The notes under the pieces were generated by a model that worked only from the letters and a program-made list of their open reading frames with translations, was not told the DNA's origin and ran no database searches. A program made the translations under genes and the position numbers. This document shows, piece after piece, positions 22,870 to 35,318 of a DNA stretch of 64,000 bases. Source of the stretch: Liquidambar formosana (Eukaryota; Streptophyta; Magnoliopsida; Saxifragales; Altingiaceae); NCBI GenBank assembly GCA_039720395.1, contig CM077824.1, forward strand, positions 28,892,586 through 28,956,585, written 5' to 3'. Every line of letters begins with the position of its first letter. Positions within the stretch are counted from its first letter, which is position 1.

Positions 22870-23994
22870 TCAAATCAATAATAACCTCTAGGCATGCAGA
22901 GAATTGACTATGAGAAGATAGAGAAAGAATTTAGAGAGATAATAGAAACTTACAACAAAGAAGACTTTTGTTGTGTTCCTTCTTCTTCTTAAGCTTGAAC
23001 TCCTTCTTATTCGTCTTCAACAATGCAGTAGAATGCTCTCTCAAAGTGTATATGTGTGTATAAATTCATTGTCACCCTTTCTCTAGTGAATATGGAGTGT
23101 TAAAAGTCCTCCTAATACTGATAAGAAGGTCTATATTTATAGCTAGCCAACCCTAGGATTCAATGGTTGAGATTAATTCACCATAAAACTAATCTAAGGC
23201 TATTATTAACTCCTCTGGTCCTTAAACAACTCAAAGTTACTTAATAATAGGATTAAAACTCTTTTGAAACAAAAAAAAAAAAAAAAAAAAAACATAGTAG
23301 GAGAGTCCAAAAACGCATATCCTTAAAAATAGGAAAAATTGAACACGGAACCTCGGGTGACCAGTTAGGTGAACCGGTCACCCGAGACTCAGCTCAGGTT
23401 TCCCAGGTTTTGACTCATTTCGGGTTTTTACCTTAAAGCGGCCATATTATTCCTCAAATTAACTCCAAATTGAGTGATTCAAAAACCCAAATTTTCATAT
23501 TTCAATGAAAAATACGTCTAGAATATTTTTGAACCAAAATTCTCCAACCATGGTTAAGTGTCTGTGTTTAATAAAGCAGTTAACCGAAAAGGGTCAATTA
23601 GCCAATAGGTGAATAATATGGTAAATCTATTTCAAACCTATTTAATCCTTAAATTTACTCTAAAAATAGACTATTTTTATCAATATAATCTCAATGGAAC
23701 AATCTGGGATGAGTTTCGAGGTCAATTGGAAAAGATACAAGTTAAAAAAACAAATTTGCCCTTCAAATTGCAAAAGTTCTAATTAACTATCCAAACCTAT
23801 ATAGAATTGAACCAAATTGCACACATATATCCTAAATGCACCTAAAAACTAAATGCAAATGATGGGACGCAAAAATTTGACAAAAATATGCATGCAATAA
23901 TGAACTACTCTCATAAGATTAAAAGGGCAAAAATGTCCTTAAAGGCTTAAAGACTCCTTAAAGGCTTAAAGACTCCTAGGGATGAAAATGGGTG
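22870..23994 (-). mobile_element. Minus-strand gypsy-type LTR, part 2 (5' side)
   Basis: This continues the LTR begun at 11698. On the minus strand a TATA box, TATAAATA, lies at 23141-23134. A GC-rich module with GGGTGACC and GGTCACCCGAG lies at about 23344-23400, upstream of it. The outer end resembles ACACCCATTTTCATCCC, the start of gypsy LTRs of this type, but the last bases (about 23990-24000) are altered, so the exact border and target duplication are not clear. A 19-bp tandem repeat (AAAGGCTTAAAGACTCCTT) lies at 23941-23978. Confidence 0.65.
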
Positions 23995-24524
23995 TGTGAG
24001 TTAAGACCATTTAATCATGGGCTTTAAAGTAAACTAATTGGGGTTTGTATAGAATGAAAGGTTTGATCCAGGGTTAAAAAGTAGCGGCTCATTTATCTTT
24101 ATGTCCTTAGTATGTCTTAAGGGACACTTTTAAGGATGTGGTGTCCAACTACGGAGATATCATGTTTGGACCTAGTTGCATTGTCATGCTTGGGGAAAAG
24201 AAATTTTTTATTGTTTTGTAATGGTTAATGGTTAGGACTTAAAGTTAAATGACTCACTTTCATGTCCTTAACATGTTACCTTACACTTTAAGGTACCTTT
24301 GGGAATGAGATGTCTAACTAAGGGCATGCTTTATAAAACCACACTTATCAAATTTAGTGTAGTTATGGAAATCTTGTTATCAAGGCCTAAAAAAGGGAAT
24401 TTGTTCTTAAAGGAGGGCTGGATTAAACCCAAGATAACTTATTAAGGTTACTTGCTATGGGCTGGATTAAACCCGAGATAACTTAATAAGGTTACTTACT
24501 ATGGGCTCTAACTTTGAACTTAAG
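23995..24524 (+). mobile_element. Leader of the old gypsy element (second part)
   Basis: It resumes the leader cut at 11697 and runs up to the gag start, parallel to 37780-38170 of the young element. It carries a tandem duplication of about 45 bp (24419-24508, unit starting GCTGGATTAAACCC). No gene is seen. Confidence 0.6.
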
Positions 24525-25250
24525 ATGGCCGAAGGAACTAGCAATTTTACATTCAATCTTAAGGTTTGTCTAAGAAAAATAATAGAGAAGCTTGACCACA
24601 CCACTATGGTATCCGAGACCGCGTTGAAGATGGCCTAGGAAATCCAATAGAAAATTTCAGAACCCAAATCTAGGAGCCCCACTTTTGACAATTATCAAGG
24701 GTCTAATGATTCTGAATCCACTAAGGACCCTAGAAGAGAAGGGGAAGAACCACCTAAGAATAAAGAAAGGGAGTCTAAGATTGCATCAAGAGAAGATTCG
24801 ACCGTGTTGGCTAATAAAGTGGAAGCTTTAGAGCGGACTTTGAAGGGGATCCACAGGCCTGATGATATAGTGGATGTGCGCACTTTGTCTTTGTTTCCAA
24901 AGGCTCGTATTCCACTCCAATTCAAAATGCCTGAGCTAGAGAAGTTTAATGGTACAGGTTATCCTAAAACTCACTTGAAGATATATGTGCGAGCTATGCA
25001 CCCCCGTGAGGCTAATGATTATTGTTGTCCCAAATGTTTCATGAGTCACTGGTTAGCTTTGCATTGAAGTAGTTTTGGCTTTTGAAGAATCTAGAACTAA
25101 GACTTGGGACGACGTCTGCAATGAATTCACGAATCATTACAAATGCAACACAAATGTGGATGTGACTCGTAGGGATTTAGAGACTACTAAACAAGCGGTG
25201 AATGGAACATTCTCTTCCTTTATCACAAGGTAGAGAATGATAAGAAGCAA
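24525..25250 (+). pseudogene. Broken gag of the old gypsy element
   Basis: The start at 24525 (MAEGTSNFTFNL) matches the start used for the young element (MADERTSEGHF at 38175). The frame shares KLDHTT..SETALKMA, ANKVEALERTLKGI, LSLFPKARIPLQFKMPELEKF and THLKIYVRAMHPR with the young gag. Two stops follow ALKMA. A frameshift after REAND moves the homology to another frame (TWDDVCNEF, NVDVTRRDLETTKQ). Homology ends at about 25250, and no zinc knuckle, protease or pol remains. Confidence 0.85.
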
Positions 25251-25261
25251 TTATAAGAAGG

Positions 25262-25637
25262 ACCGATGAATGGAGTTAAACTGAGCCTTCTTTGGACCAT
25301 CCTTAAGCAAATCATCTCCAACTTAACCAAACTTTAAATCAAGCCTAAAAATGACATCCTAAGGTCATTAGGATCATCCCATGATGAATTTAGTGAGAAT
25401 TGGATATCAAATAAGAATTATGCAAGTGAAATGACATAAATGCCCTTTAAGTCACAAAAGTTCTTATTAGCAATCAAGACTTAACCAAATTGAACCCTGG
25501 AAGATACCATAGATTCTTAAGGGTGTCTAGAGTCTGACTAAAAAGATTTGGTGCCAAAATGACGCAAAAACTCACATGTGATTATGCTCCTAAGATGGAA
25601 AGGTCAAATGTTAGGGGATGAAAATGGGGTGTCTACA
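25262..25637 (-). mobile_element. Fragment of a minus-strand gypsy-type LTR (5' end)
   Basis: On the minus strand it begins TGTAGACACCCCATTTTCATCC at 25637, the same type of LTR start as the one near 23994. It shares scattered blocks with 23750-23990 (GACGCAAAAA, TTGAACC, AAAGTTCTTATTA). The inner end is undefined where the gag homology stops. Confidence 0.5.
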
Positions 25638-27372
25638 CATTCCAACTACAACCTTAACTCTCATATGTCGCCCTAAACTTATTAGGACAGTAGTATCTAT
25701 TATAATATTGGAAGTTATGCTAAATCAGATGCTCTCAAAGGACATTCTTAAACTCATTTACAGATGCATATGAAGCACTAACCTTTATAAATTGATCGGG
25801 CACAACCTCACCAACATCGTCATTTGATGAGAATAAATAGTTGGCTGTAAATTCTTCTTGATGCGCAGGTACTTCTTTTTAAACATTACAATCATTTGAT
25901 CCATATCGTGGAGGTGAGAAATCGAGATGGATTGCCTGGGGTGCCTCACCATACAATCATTCATGTGATATCTAATAATAATGCTTTAGAGTTTGATGGG
26001 AAGCACATGCAATGTTCATATCATATGGTGAACATCTAGAGAATAAAAAAATTTAAGTAAATCTTAAGCTGGCATCATAAAAAGTAATCATCCATGCACA
26101 CACTCAATGGGGTAAGTGCTTACACATGAGCATCTAGATTATCAATATTTGAGTCAACAAATACTCCTATATATTCACCAACTGAAGGCCTACATAAACC
26201 ATAATAAATTTCCTTCTTAAATGATAACATAACCCTATTTATTAGTAAAAAAGTTAAACATTTATTGACTAACTAATAAATAACCGATCATTGGCAATCA
26301 TAATTATATATGTGTTCATGTTCTTTAGTAGGCAATAACAATGTATTCCATAATAGACAAGAAAAACACTCAATGTTAACGAAATGGGGGCGATGTAAAA
26401 TGAATACCAAGTACCAATTACATTAGTAGAATTTTCAAATATTTTTTTAACTGTTATTGTCAGGACTATGAGAAAATAATAAGTTAGGCGATACAATGAT
26501 ATATATCAAAATTATAATAGTGTACTATACATTGCATTCCACAATCCAAGGATATAGGTGGCAACAATGTTGATATTTTACTAATGGTACTATCAAAACC
26601 CATTGTGTTCAACATTGGGAAAGCAATATAATGCATTTGAAGTTGTTATGAGTAGACGTTAGAATAAAATTGCATTTCTCAATTATATTATATATAACGT
26701 GTAGGGGTATATTATTGATTGCGCTAACATGTACTTCCCATTGACATCAACCACAGGGTTCTATTGTGTTCATCCATGGGAAAGTTGTTTCCATGATTAG
26801 AAGAGAGAAATGCGATATGCTCTTCAAGTGGAGTAGAGTTATAATGACCAATGCTGCATGATTGGAACACAATTAAACATTACACTTATCATTTCTATAT
26901 ACCATAATAGTTTTAATGAGATGAATTTAAAAGTAAAATATGAAATTCAACCACATAGTTTCTATAATGTTGGGCTAGTTTTCATCATCGACTAGATTTA
27001 CACGTCCTTCCCATTTATGACAGTCCCTGTGGTAGGTTTCCTGGTGTTGTGTTCCTTTGCAAGAGTTACAAAATGCCTATAAAAAATGTCACCAACTTAG
27101 TAAGGCATTTTCAAAAAAGTTTGGTTTATAGTAAAATTATGTACTATACATAATGCATATATGAAATTACATTTTATAAAAAATAAGTAATAGTAAACGA
27201 ATATATATATATATATATATATGAACATACCCAAATAATCTAAGCGGATCTTCTTCCATGCGAACACCGTTAACATTATGTGAAGCTTCAATAATATGTG
27301 GCAAGTTGAATGACATTTTAGAATAAACCATTAATCCAACAAATGTATTAAAAAAAAAAAAAACATTTTCAC
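25638..27372 (-). other. Unclassified AT-rich DNA with coding-like fragments
   Basis: It matches no element in the window. On the minus strand, short stop-broken stretches look protein-like: one near 25800-25960 (NYLFSSNDDVGEVVPDQF, SASYASVNEFKN) and one near 27230-27320 (MSFNLPHIIEASHNVNGVRM). They could be exons of a decayed gene or parts of a DNA transposon; I do not recognise the family. A TA microsatellite lies at about 27201-27222. Confidence 0.35.
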
Positions 27373-27377
27373 AATGA

Positions 27378-29038
27378 TGTTGGGAAAACTAGAAGGAAAA
27401 CAAAGTGCGGAATGAATTGATAAACAAAACTTTTCTTAATTGATTCCTTTACCCATGAATCCAATTATGCTTAAACACAAACAAAAACCCTAACTAGAAG
27501 AGGGTAAGAACACTTATAGTTTCAAAAGTCTTCTCCTTTATGCTCCAAGCTTGAATCCGGACAGCAAAGAACAAGCAGTCTAAGTGTATTGCCTCCAACA
27601 GTATCCACACCTAGCTAGAGCTTCAAGTCGTTTCTTTTTTCTTCCTTATCGTTGTTAAAGGTGGAGAATAGAAAAGAGAGAGAGAGCCCTTTAAAATTTT
27701 TAGCCAGCACTTGGAGTTCACTAAGTGTAATGATGTCACACATCATAAGAATCTTTAAATAGCCTCCACTAGGGCCAGCCAAGGGGGGAAGTCCAATCCC
27801 TTTTGGGTTTTGTGTAATTACTTAATTACACAATAACCCCTCTAGTTTATATCCCATACAAACTTGCCCCTTAAGAACTATTCTTTTATTCACTTATACC
27901 CTTTCTCTCATAAACTTTTAAGTTCTCTTAGCATGATTAGTGTGTGACCCATTGGGTTCACATCATCGAGCAATAGGAACAACACAAGGTGTGCACAATG
28001 GAACTCTTTCCATTAAGGGTCTAATTGGACTCCTTCCAATTCCCTAATTGATTAACTCATTTATATCAATTGGGGCTTCTACTAACCATGAGTAACACCT
28101 AGCATATGGCTCATGGTGTGGTCCTTAATGAGTTAAATAGTTATCTTTACAAAGAAGCCTTCTGTTATAGTTTACAGGTTACAATTACATCCTTCTATCC
28201 ATACAATGTCTCCAATTGAACTAATAGGATATAGAATTCTGTCAAGTCCCTAGTTCAATAATTTTATACTCATTCATGAATATCAACTCAATAATGAACT
28301 TATGGAAACTCCTTTCCATATTCATTCTATTATGGGCCCATGGATTTAATAAGTTATATCACTGAATGATATATGAAACATTCTCTATCTTTTTCCTAAG
28401 AGTGATGGATTCCTTGTTAATCACTCACATGCCTTCACGCACATAGTAGTAAGGCCAATGAATACCCTTGCAGACCCCTAGAAGGATCTGCACTTAGTGT
28501 TATCAAACTTCTAAAGCTATGTGCATAAAATAACTATGGTGTCTCAAGTCTAAGGATTACTTGTACCACTATAACAATGAGAAACTAATTGACAAGCAGG
28601 TTAAAACTCCATTCAGTTTATCTCATATCTTTGGTCACACACAATGTACCTATTCTTATAATAGGCACCCATTTGTTGGTTGTAGTGTCTCCACACAAAT
28701 AGCTTGAGACTAACTATCCTCTTATAGAGTCAACCTAACAGGTGCTAGTCCTATGGTTTATTACTGTCCATCATAGTGAACTTTCAACTAGGAATGCTTT
28801 AGGAGTTTAGTACAAAGATATATTAACAGTCTCAAAATTACAACTCTTTGTAATTTCATATTCTCAACTCTAACTCCATGGACATATTATGTAAATATAA
28901 ATGATGCATATAAACATAATAGAATAAGCCCTTATATTAAATCAATAATAAATGTGACATACATAAATGAAACGAAATGATTGTTCCTAATCCCTAAAGA
29001 ATCATCTCTATGATTGGCTCTAGGGCATAATCCTAAGA
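27378..29038 (-). repeat. Copia-2 3' LTR
   Basis: It aligns along its length with 13312-15003. The outer bases read TGTTGGG; the inner end has CCTAAGA where the family has CCTAACA, one mutation. A short purine tract follows on the minus strand (GTAGGAGAT, also changed by one base). Confidence 0.9.
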
Positions 29039-29191
29039 ATCTCCTACTTGCACTATAGCCAATCCACTATGTATCTTATACCCATTTCCTGTCGGTGGTG
29101 ATCCAACTGCATTTGGGTCAGAGCTTTAGTGAAGGGGTCTTCTACATTCTCTATTGTATTAATCTTCTATATGTATATGTCATATCTTCCA

Positions 29192-29700
29192 ATGATATCT
29201 CTAATCACATGGAATTACCGAGTTAATGTGTTTGGACTTTTGATGAGACCGTGATTCCTTGGTTTGAGCAATAGCCCCATTGTTGTCACAAAACAATGAT
29301 ATAGGCTTTTTAATGTCAGGAACCATTCCTAGTTCAGTAATGAACTTCTTAATCCAAACATGCAGCAATGCATTCCAACTAACTGCTCCACCATTTAAGG
29401 TAGGAACATACCTCGATGTTGATCTCCTATCATCATCTTCAGATTGAAAATCTAAGTCCGTTTTAATAACCATTTCCAAGTTTCTTTCTCTATAGATAAG
29501 GCATAGGTCCTTAGTTCTTCCCAAGTACTTAAGGATAGCCTTAACTGCTTCCCAGTGTTTCTTACCTAGGTTTGCCTGATATCTACTCGTAACACTTACA
29601 GCATAACTGATATCTGGTCTTATAGTTTTAGACAACTTGATTCCATATCTGATAGGAGTTAGACCTCCTTTTGGAATCATGCATTTTGAACCTTTTCAAA
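29192..29700 (-). pseudogene. Copia-2 RT C-terminus and RNase H
   Basis: The open stretch 29680-29201 reads IPKGGLTPIRYGIKLSK, TIRPDISYAVSVTSRYQANL, HWEAVKAILKYLGRT, DLDFQSEDDDRRSTSRY and LNGGAVSWNALL. It continues with FITELGMVPDIKKPISLFCDNNGAIAQTKE and SHQKSKHI. This is the end of RT plus most of RNase H, better kept than in Copia-1. The block with the catalytic YVDD is not present at all. Confidence 0.85.
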
Positions 29701-29829
29701 ATCTTGTCTATATACATCGATTGGGAGAGACCTAGCATCCATTAAGATCTATCTCTATAGACCTTTATTCTCAGAATATAGGATGCTTCTCCCAAATCTT
29801 TCATGGATAAATTCTGTGAAAGTCAATCT

Positions 29830-30616
29830 TTTACTTTTGACAATGTGATCGTACTCCCACTAACCCTTTTGTACACTCATGGTACAATAACGGGTTTTGT
29901 CTCAACAGGGACAGATATTGAATCATTGTCGGTTCATGTCTCATCAGGCAACTCTATGAGTTCTATTTTCCTATTGTTGCCTCCTTCTTGAATAAACTCT
30001 TTTTCAAGAAAGATTGCAAACTTACTAACAAAACAACTTTTGTTCATCAGGATAATAGACATAATATCCTAAACTCTCTTTAGGACAATCCACAAACCTA
30101 CATTTAACTTATCTTGATTCTAATTTAGTTGCATTATGTGTCTTTACACATGCAGTGCAACCCCATACCTTCACATGTTTAAGGCTTGGTGCTTTCCTTT
30201 TTCATATCTCATATGGGTTCTAAAGGATAGCCTTTGGTTTGAACTCTATTTCATAAGTACGCAGTAGTTTCTAAGGCATATCCTTAAAAGGATAATATTA
30301 GGTCGGTGTAACTTATCATGGAATGGACCATATCCAATAAAATCCTTTTCTTCTTTGCTGACACACCATTAAGTTGTGGTATTCTAAGAGGCGTCCATTG
30401 TGATAGAATGACTGCTTGAACAAATTGATATGAAAAATCCCTGGTCAAATATTCGCCTCCTTGATCTAATCGAAGAACTTTAATACTTTTACCAGTTTGT
30501 TTCTCTACTTCATATTTGAATTCTTTGAACCTTTCAAATGCTTCAAATTTGTACTTCTTTAAGTACATATACCCATACCTTGAATGAACACTGGTAAAGG
30601 TTATTAAGTAAGACAA
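29830..30616 (-). pseudogene. Copia-2 integrase fragment and linker
   Basis: The open stretch 30616-30284 reads VHSRYGYMYLKKYKFEAFERF, KSIKVLRLDQGGEYLT, QWTPLRIPQLNGVSAKKKRIL and LDMVHSMI. The catalytic glutamate that normally follows NGV.. is replaced by lysine, so the enzyme is dead as well as truncated. The linker to RT lies at about 29880-30000. Confidence 0.8.
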
Positions 30617-31040
30617 ACCTTATGTCTTGTTCTCTTGGGTTTATCAGCATTCAATTTAGAACTTTTATGCTCGATGTAATTCATATTTGCAATAAACTTT
30701 AGAAAATAAAGGCCATTCACATAAACTCTAGAAGTAATAAACTCTTTATATTAAAATAAAAATCATTTATTAAAATAAAACTAAAGCCTTGTTTAGATAA
30801 AACTGAAATGGAAATAATGTTTCTAAAAACTTTTGGAATGTAAAGATAGCCAACTATTTCTAAACTACTTCATTAGGCAAAGTCAAGCAGCAAGCCCCAC
30901 AACTAATGCAACAACATTTGCTCCATTCTCCACTCGTAGGGTTACTCCGCCTCTACTCAGCCTTCTGCTTCCCACTAGATCCTACATGGAATTAAAATTC
31001 GCATTAGAATTAAGCACCCAAGTGGAAGCAAAACTAACAT

Positions 31041-31912
31041 TTAGTTTAGAGCATGATCCATACCTTCCGAAGGTCGGTTCTTTAGAGTATCCAGATACTC
31101 CCGGCAGTTACGTTTCCAATGCCTATCCTTGCCGCAGTGAAAATAGGTTCCTTTGGCCTTGTTAGCATTACCTTTCTTTACGCCTCCTTTTGGCTTTAAG
31201 TTCTTCTTCTTCTTTCCTTGGGTACTCTTACCCTTGCCTGTGCCCTTGCCTTTGGGCTTGGGCTTGGCTTTGGAAGTAGGAGTTCCATCAAATGCGAGCA
31301 AAAAACCTTTCCCCTTCTTCATCGTCTCCTTGGTCATCTTGATCAAATTGTGTAACTCTAGGAGAGTGGGCTTAAGCTTGTTCACATGAAAATTCATAAT
31401 GAATGACCCAAATGAATCAAGAAGGGACTGCAGAATAATGTCTGAACACATATCGCTTCAATGATCACATCAAGCTTCTCAAGCTGCTCGATATGGTTGA
31501 TCATCTTCAAGGTATGATCCGTCACGGATGAATCCTCATTCATCCTTGCCTTGAATAGATCCTTAACAATATTATACTTAGCGGTCCTACTTTGCTCCCC
31601 ATACAACTCTTGTAAGTAGAGAAAGATATCGAGAGCACTCCTCATGGACTCATGTTGCTTCTGAAGCTCAGGGCTCATGGATGCCATCATATAGCATCTT
31701 GCCTTTAGGTCGTCATCCATGCACTTCTGATAAGCGTCTTTATCCTGTTGAGTTGCAGCCTCAGTCGGAGCCTTAGGAAGTGGGCTATCAAGTGTGTAGG
31801 TAATCTTTTCGAAAGTTAAAACAATTTTCAAATTCCTTAGCCAATCAAAATAATTTGGTCCAGTCAAACGGTTAGTGTCCAATATTTTGGATAACGGGTT
31901 GAGGTGAGCCAT
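31041..31912 (-). pseudogene. Copia-2 gag with one frameshift
   Basis: The start at 31912 reads MAHLNPLSKILDTNRLTGPN, with the UBN2-like Copia gag body (DLKARCYMMASMSPELQKQH, QELYGEQSRTAKYN, SVTDHTLKMINHIEQLEKLD). A 1-base deletion at about 31455 shifts the frame. The second half reads MCSDIILQSLLDSFGSF, a lysine/glycine-rich tail, then a zinc knuckle in which the first cysteine is tyrosine (YFHCGKDRHWKRNC). It ends GMDHALN. This is the most complete gag in the window. Confidence 0.88.
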
Positions 31913-32083
31913 TTTAGTGAACTACATATAGAAAATAAAATAGAGAATTAGATTTAATTTTTAATCCATAATGATCGAGTCTTTAATCATATGGTACCTC
32001 CCACTATTTTATCAAATTCCATACTCCCTCTAATAGAATTCGGGAATCTCATTCCTAATAGGGATTGGGGTCTCATTGTGACC

Positions 32084-32116
32084 TAGAAGCCTCATATGTT
32101 AGTTTCTTGGCTGCTA
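32084..32116 (-). other. Leader stem-loop of Copia-2 (one of the family)
   Basis: TAGAAGCC / GGCTGCTA arms enclose a 17-nt loop, TCATATGTTAGTTTCTT. It is the counterpart of the first stem-loop of Copia-1. The two further copies would lie beyond 32190 and are cut off by the inserted LTR. Confidence 0.6.
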
Positions 32117-32189
32117 ACCCACAATAAGAAGACAACTCCTTGTTTATTGCTTCATAAGCAAGTTCCAATCATTTTGCCTCTAGGGTACA

Positions 32190-32765
32190 TGTTAGGAATC
32201 ATACAAGAGGAAAAATAGAAGTACGGAATATAAAAATTTTTCCTTTGATTCCATAGCCCATGAATCTAACTATGCATAACACAAAATCAAACCCTAACTA
32301 CAAAGAGGGTTAGAACACTTACAGAATTTTTGTCTTCTCCTTTTTGCTCCAAGCTTTGATTCCGGACAGCAGTGAATGAGCAGCCCAAGTGTGCTACCTC
32401 CAACGGTATCCACACCTCGTTAGAGTTTCAAGTCCTTTCCACCTTTTCCTTGTTGTTGCTAGTGTAGGAGAAGAGAGGAGAGAAAGAGAGGGAGGCTGGA
32501 ATTTCAACTAGCCCTTTTGGGAGTTGAACTTGTTGTGATGTCATCACATCACACTACATATATATAGCCCACCAAGGGGGGGTCGACCATGAGGGAGAAC
32601 CCACTTAGGGTTTTGTGTAATTACTATTAATTACGCAATAACCCCTCTTAATTATATCATATATAAATTTGGCCTTAAAGAACCTTTCTTTATTCACTTA
32701 TACCCTTTCTCTCATAGACTTTAAAGCTCATCTTACATGATCAGTGTGTGACCCATTGGGTTCAC
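32190..32765 (-). mobile_element. Copia LTR fragment inserted in the Copia-2 leader
   Basis: On the minus strand this is the 3' part of a Copia LTR of the same superfamily (ends GATTCCTAACA at 32190). It breaks off at 32765, where the Copia-3 LTR begins. GTACA (32185-32189) may be its target duplication. The remainder should lie beyond the far end of Copia-3, outside the readable window. Confidence 0.75.
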
Positions 32766-35063
32766 TGTTGGGAATCGAACTAGAGAGGAAAAACTACAAA
32801 GGTGGAATTAAAATTTTTCCTACAATTCCCAAAACCATGAATCTTAATTATGCTTAATACAAAAACAAAAACCCTAACTAGAAGAGGGTAGAATTATTTA
32901 CAGCTTGAATCGAGTCTTTTCCTTTATGCTCCAAGCTTTATCTTCTGATTGAGCAGTCCAAGTGTACTGCCTCCAATAGTATCCACACCTAGCTAGAGCA
33001 AGTTGTCCTTTCCTTCTTCTTCCTTATGGTTGCTAGAGGTGGAGAAGAGAGAGAGAGAGAGAGCCTCCAAGGGAATTTTCGGCCAGCACAAGGGAGCCTC
33101 CAAAAACACTTCAAGTGATGATGTCGTCACATCATAGTGGGCATTATATAGCCCACTAATAGGGCAGGCCATAGGGGGATTCCTAACCCTAATGGGTTTT
33201 GTGTAATTACTCCTAATTACACAATAACCCCACTAATTTGTATCATATACAAATTAAGCCCTTAAAGAACTATTCTTTATTCACTTATACCCTCTCTTTT
33301 ATAGACAAACAAGCTCTCTTAGCATGATCAGTGTGTGACCCATTGGGTTCACATCATCAAGTAGTAGGAATAGCACATGTTGTGCACAATGGAACACTTT
33401 CCATTAAAGGGTCTAATTGAAACTCCTTTCAATTCCCTAATTGATTATAACTCATTTATATCAATTAGGGCTTCTACTAACCATGAGTAACACCTAGCAT
33501 ATGGCTCATGGTGTGGTCCTTAATGAGGTGAATAGTCATTTACAAAGAACCCTTCTGTTATAGTTTATAGGTTACAATTCCATCCTTCCATCAACACAAT
33601 GTCTCCAATTGAACAAATAGGACATGGAATTCTGTCAAGTCCCTAGTTCAATTACTTTATACTCATTCATTAATATCAACTCAATGATGAACTTATGGAA
33701 ACTCCTTTCCATATTCATTCTACCATGGGCCCATGGGTTTAATGAGTTATATTCAATGAATGCTATATGAGACATTCACTCCCTTTTTCCTGAGAGTGAT
33801 GGATTCCTTGTTGATCACTCACATGCCTTCACACACATAGCAGTAGGGCCAATGAACACCCTTACAGACCCATGAATAGGATCTGCACTTAGTGTTATCA
33901 AACTTCTAAAGCTACATGCATAAGACAACCATGGTGTCTCAGGTCTAAGGATTACTTGTACCACTATAATAATGAGAAACTGATTGACAGGCAAGTTAAA
34001 ACTCCATTCAGTTTATCTCATATCTTTGGTCACATTCAGTGTACCTATTCTTATAATAGACACCCACTTGTTAGTTGTAGTGTCTCCACACAAATAGCTT
34101 GAGACTAGCTATCCTCCTATAGAGTCAACCTAACAAGTGCTAGTCCTATAGTTCATTACTGTCCATCATAGTGAACCTTCAACTAGGAATGATTTAGGAG
34201 TTTAGTACAGAGATATATTTAGAGTCTCAAAATTACAACCCTTTGTAATTTCATATTCTTAACTCTAACTCCATGGATATATTATGTAAATATAAATGAT
34301 GCATATAAACATAATAGAATAAGCCCTTTTATTAAATCAATAATAAATGTGACATATATAAATGAAATCAATTGATTTTTCCTAATCCCTAAACAATCAT
34401 CTCTATGATTGGCTCTAGGGCATAATCCTAACAATCTCCCACTTGCACTATAGCCAATCCACCATGTATCTCATACCCATATCCTGTCGGTGGTGATCCA
34501 ACACACTTGGGTCATAGCCTTAGTGAAGGGGTCTTCTTTATTCTCTGTTGTATTAAACTTCTATATGTATATGTCATCTCTTCCAATGATCTCTCTAATC
34601 ACTTGGAATCGCCGCTTAAAGTTTGGACTTTTGATGAGACCATGGATCCTTGTCTTGAGCAATAGCCTTATTGTTGTCACAAAAACTATAGTAAAGGCTT
34701 CTCAATGTCAGGAACCACTCCTAGTTCTGCAATGAACTTACTCATCCAAATATGCAGCAATGCGCTCTAATTTACAGCTCCACCATTTAAGGTGAGAACA
34801 TACCTCGATGTTAATCTCCTATCATCATCGTCAGATTGAAAATCTGAATCCGTTATACCAACCATTTCAAGTTTCTTTCTCCATAGGCAAGGCATAGGTC
34901 CTTTAGTTCTTCTCAAGAACTTAAGGATAGCCTTGACTGCTTCCCAGTATACCTTATCTGGGTCTACCCGATATCTGCTCGTAACATTTACAGCAAAACT
35001 GATATCTGGTTATGTACTTAGCATAGCATATGCTTTTAGACAACTTGATTTCATGTCTGACAG
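32766..35063 (-). mobile_element. Copia-3, part 1: 3' LTR and RT/RNase H remnant
   Basis: LTR 32766-34433 (1668 bp) is followed by the purine tract (34434-34443) and a decayed RNase H/RT region (about 34680-35063) with TLNGGAVN, DDDDRR.TSRYVLTL, KKLEMVG and WEAVKAILKFLRRTKG on the minus strand. At 35064 a gypsy element breaks it; the sequence continues at 51827 after one copy of GACAG. TTCAC (32761-32765) is its candidate left target duplication. Confidence 0.88.
35059..35063. repeat. Target-site duplication GACAG, left copy
   Basis: It is repeated exactly at 51822-51826. The Copia-3 sequence reads on across the element when one copy is removed. Confidence 0.92.
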
Positions 35064-35310
35064 TGTCACACCCCATTTTTGCACCACCTTACTAGGGATC
35101 ATCATTTCATGCACGTGTACGTATGTGATGAGTGTGTGTACGCACATACGATACATGTGCATGCGTGTTAGCGGTCAGTCTCCCAATTTTTATAAAAGAC
35201 AATTTCCTTTTCCTATTCAGATTAGAAGTCTTTTATCATTATAAAATACCTTTTGATTATTCTCCAAGGAAACCTAGTCCAGGAAGGAAAGGGAAACTCC
35301 AGATTTCAGC

Positions 35311-35318
35311 TATAAATA
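35311..35318 (+). promoter_or_regulatory. TATA box of the gypsy 5' LTR
   Basis: TATAAATA in the context CAGCTATAAATACTC. It would drive the genomic RNA. The copy in the 3' LTR is at 49835-49842. Confidence 0.65.

Larger units (their letters stand above)
27378..32189 (-). mobile_element. Copia-2: minus-strand Copia element, 5' part missing
   Basis: The 3' LTR is 27378-29038. Then come, reading back on the minus strand, RNase H/RT, linker, integrase, gag and the gag-proximal leader, up to 32189 where another LTR interrupts it. AATGA (27373-27377) is the candidate left target duplication; its partner is not found because the far end is separated. It is the same family as Copia-1 but clearly diverged (about 10% or more by eye). 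Confidence 0.85.
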
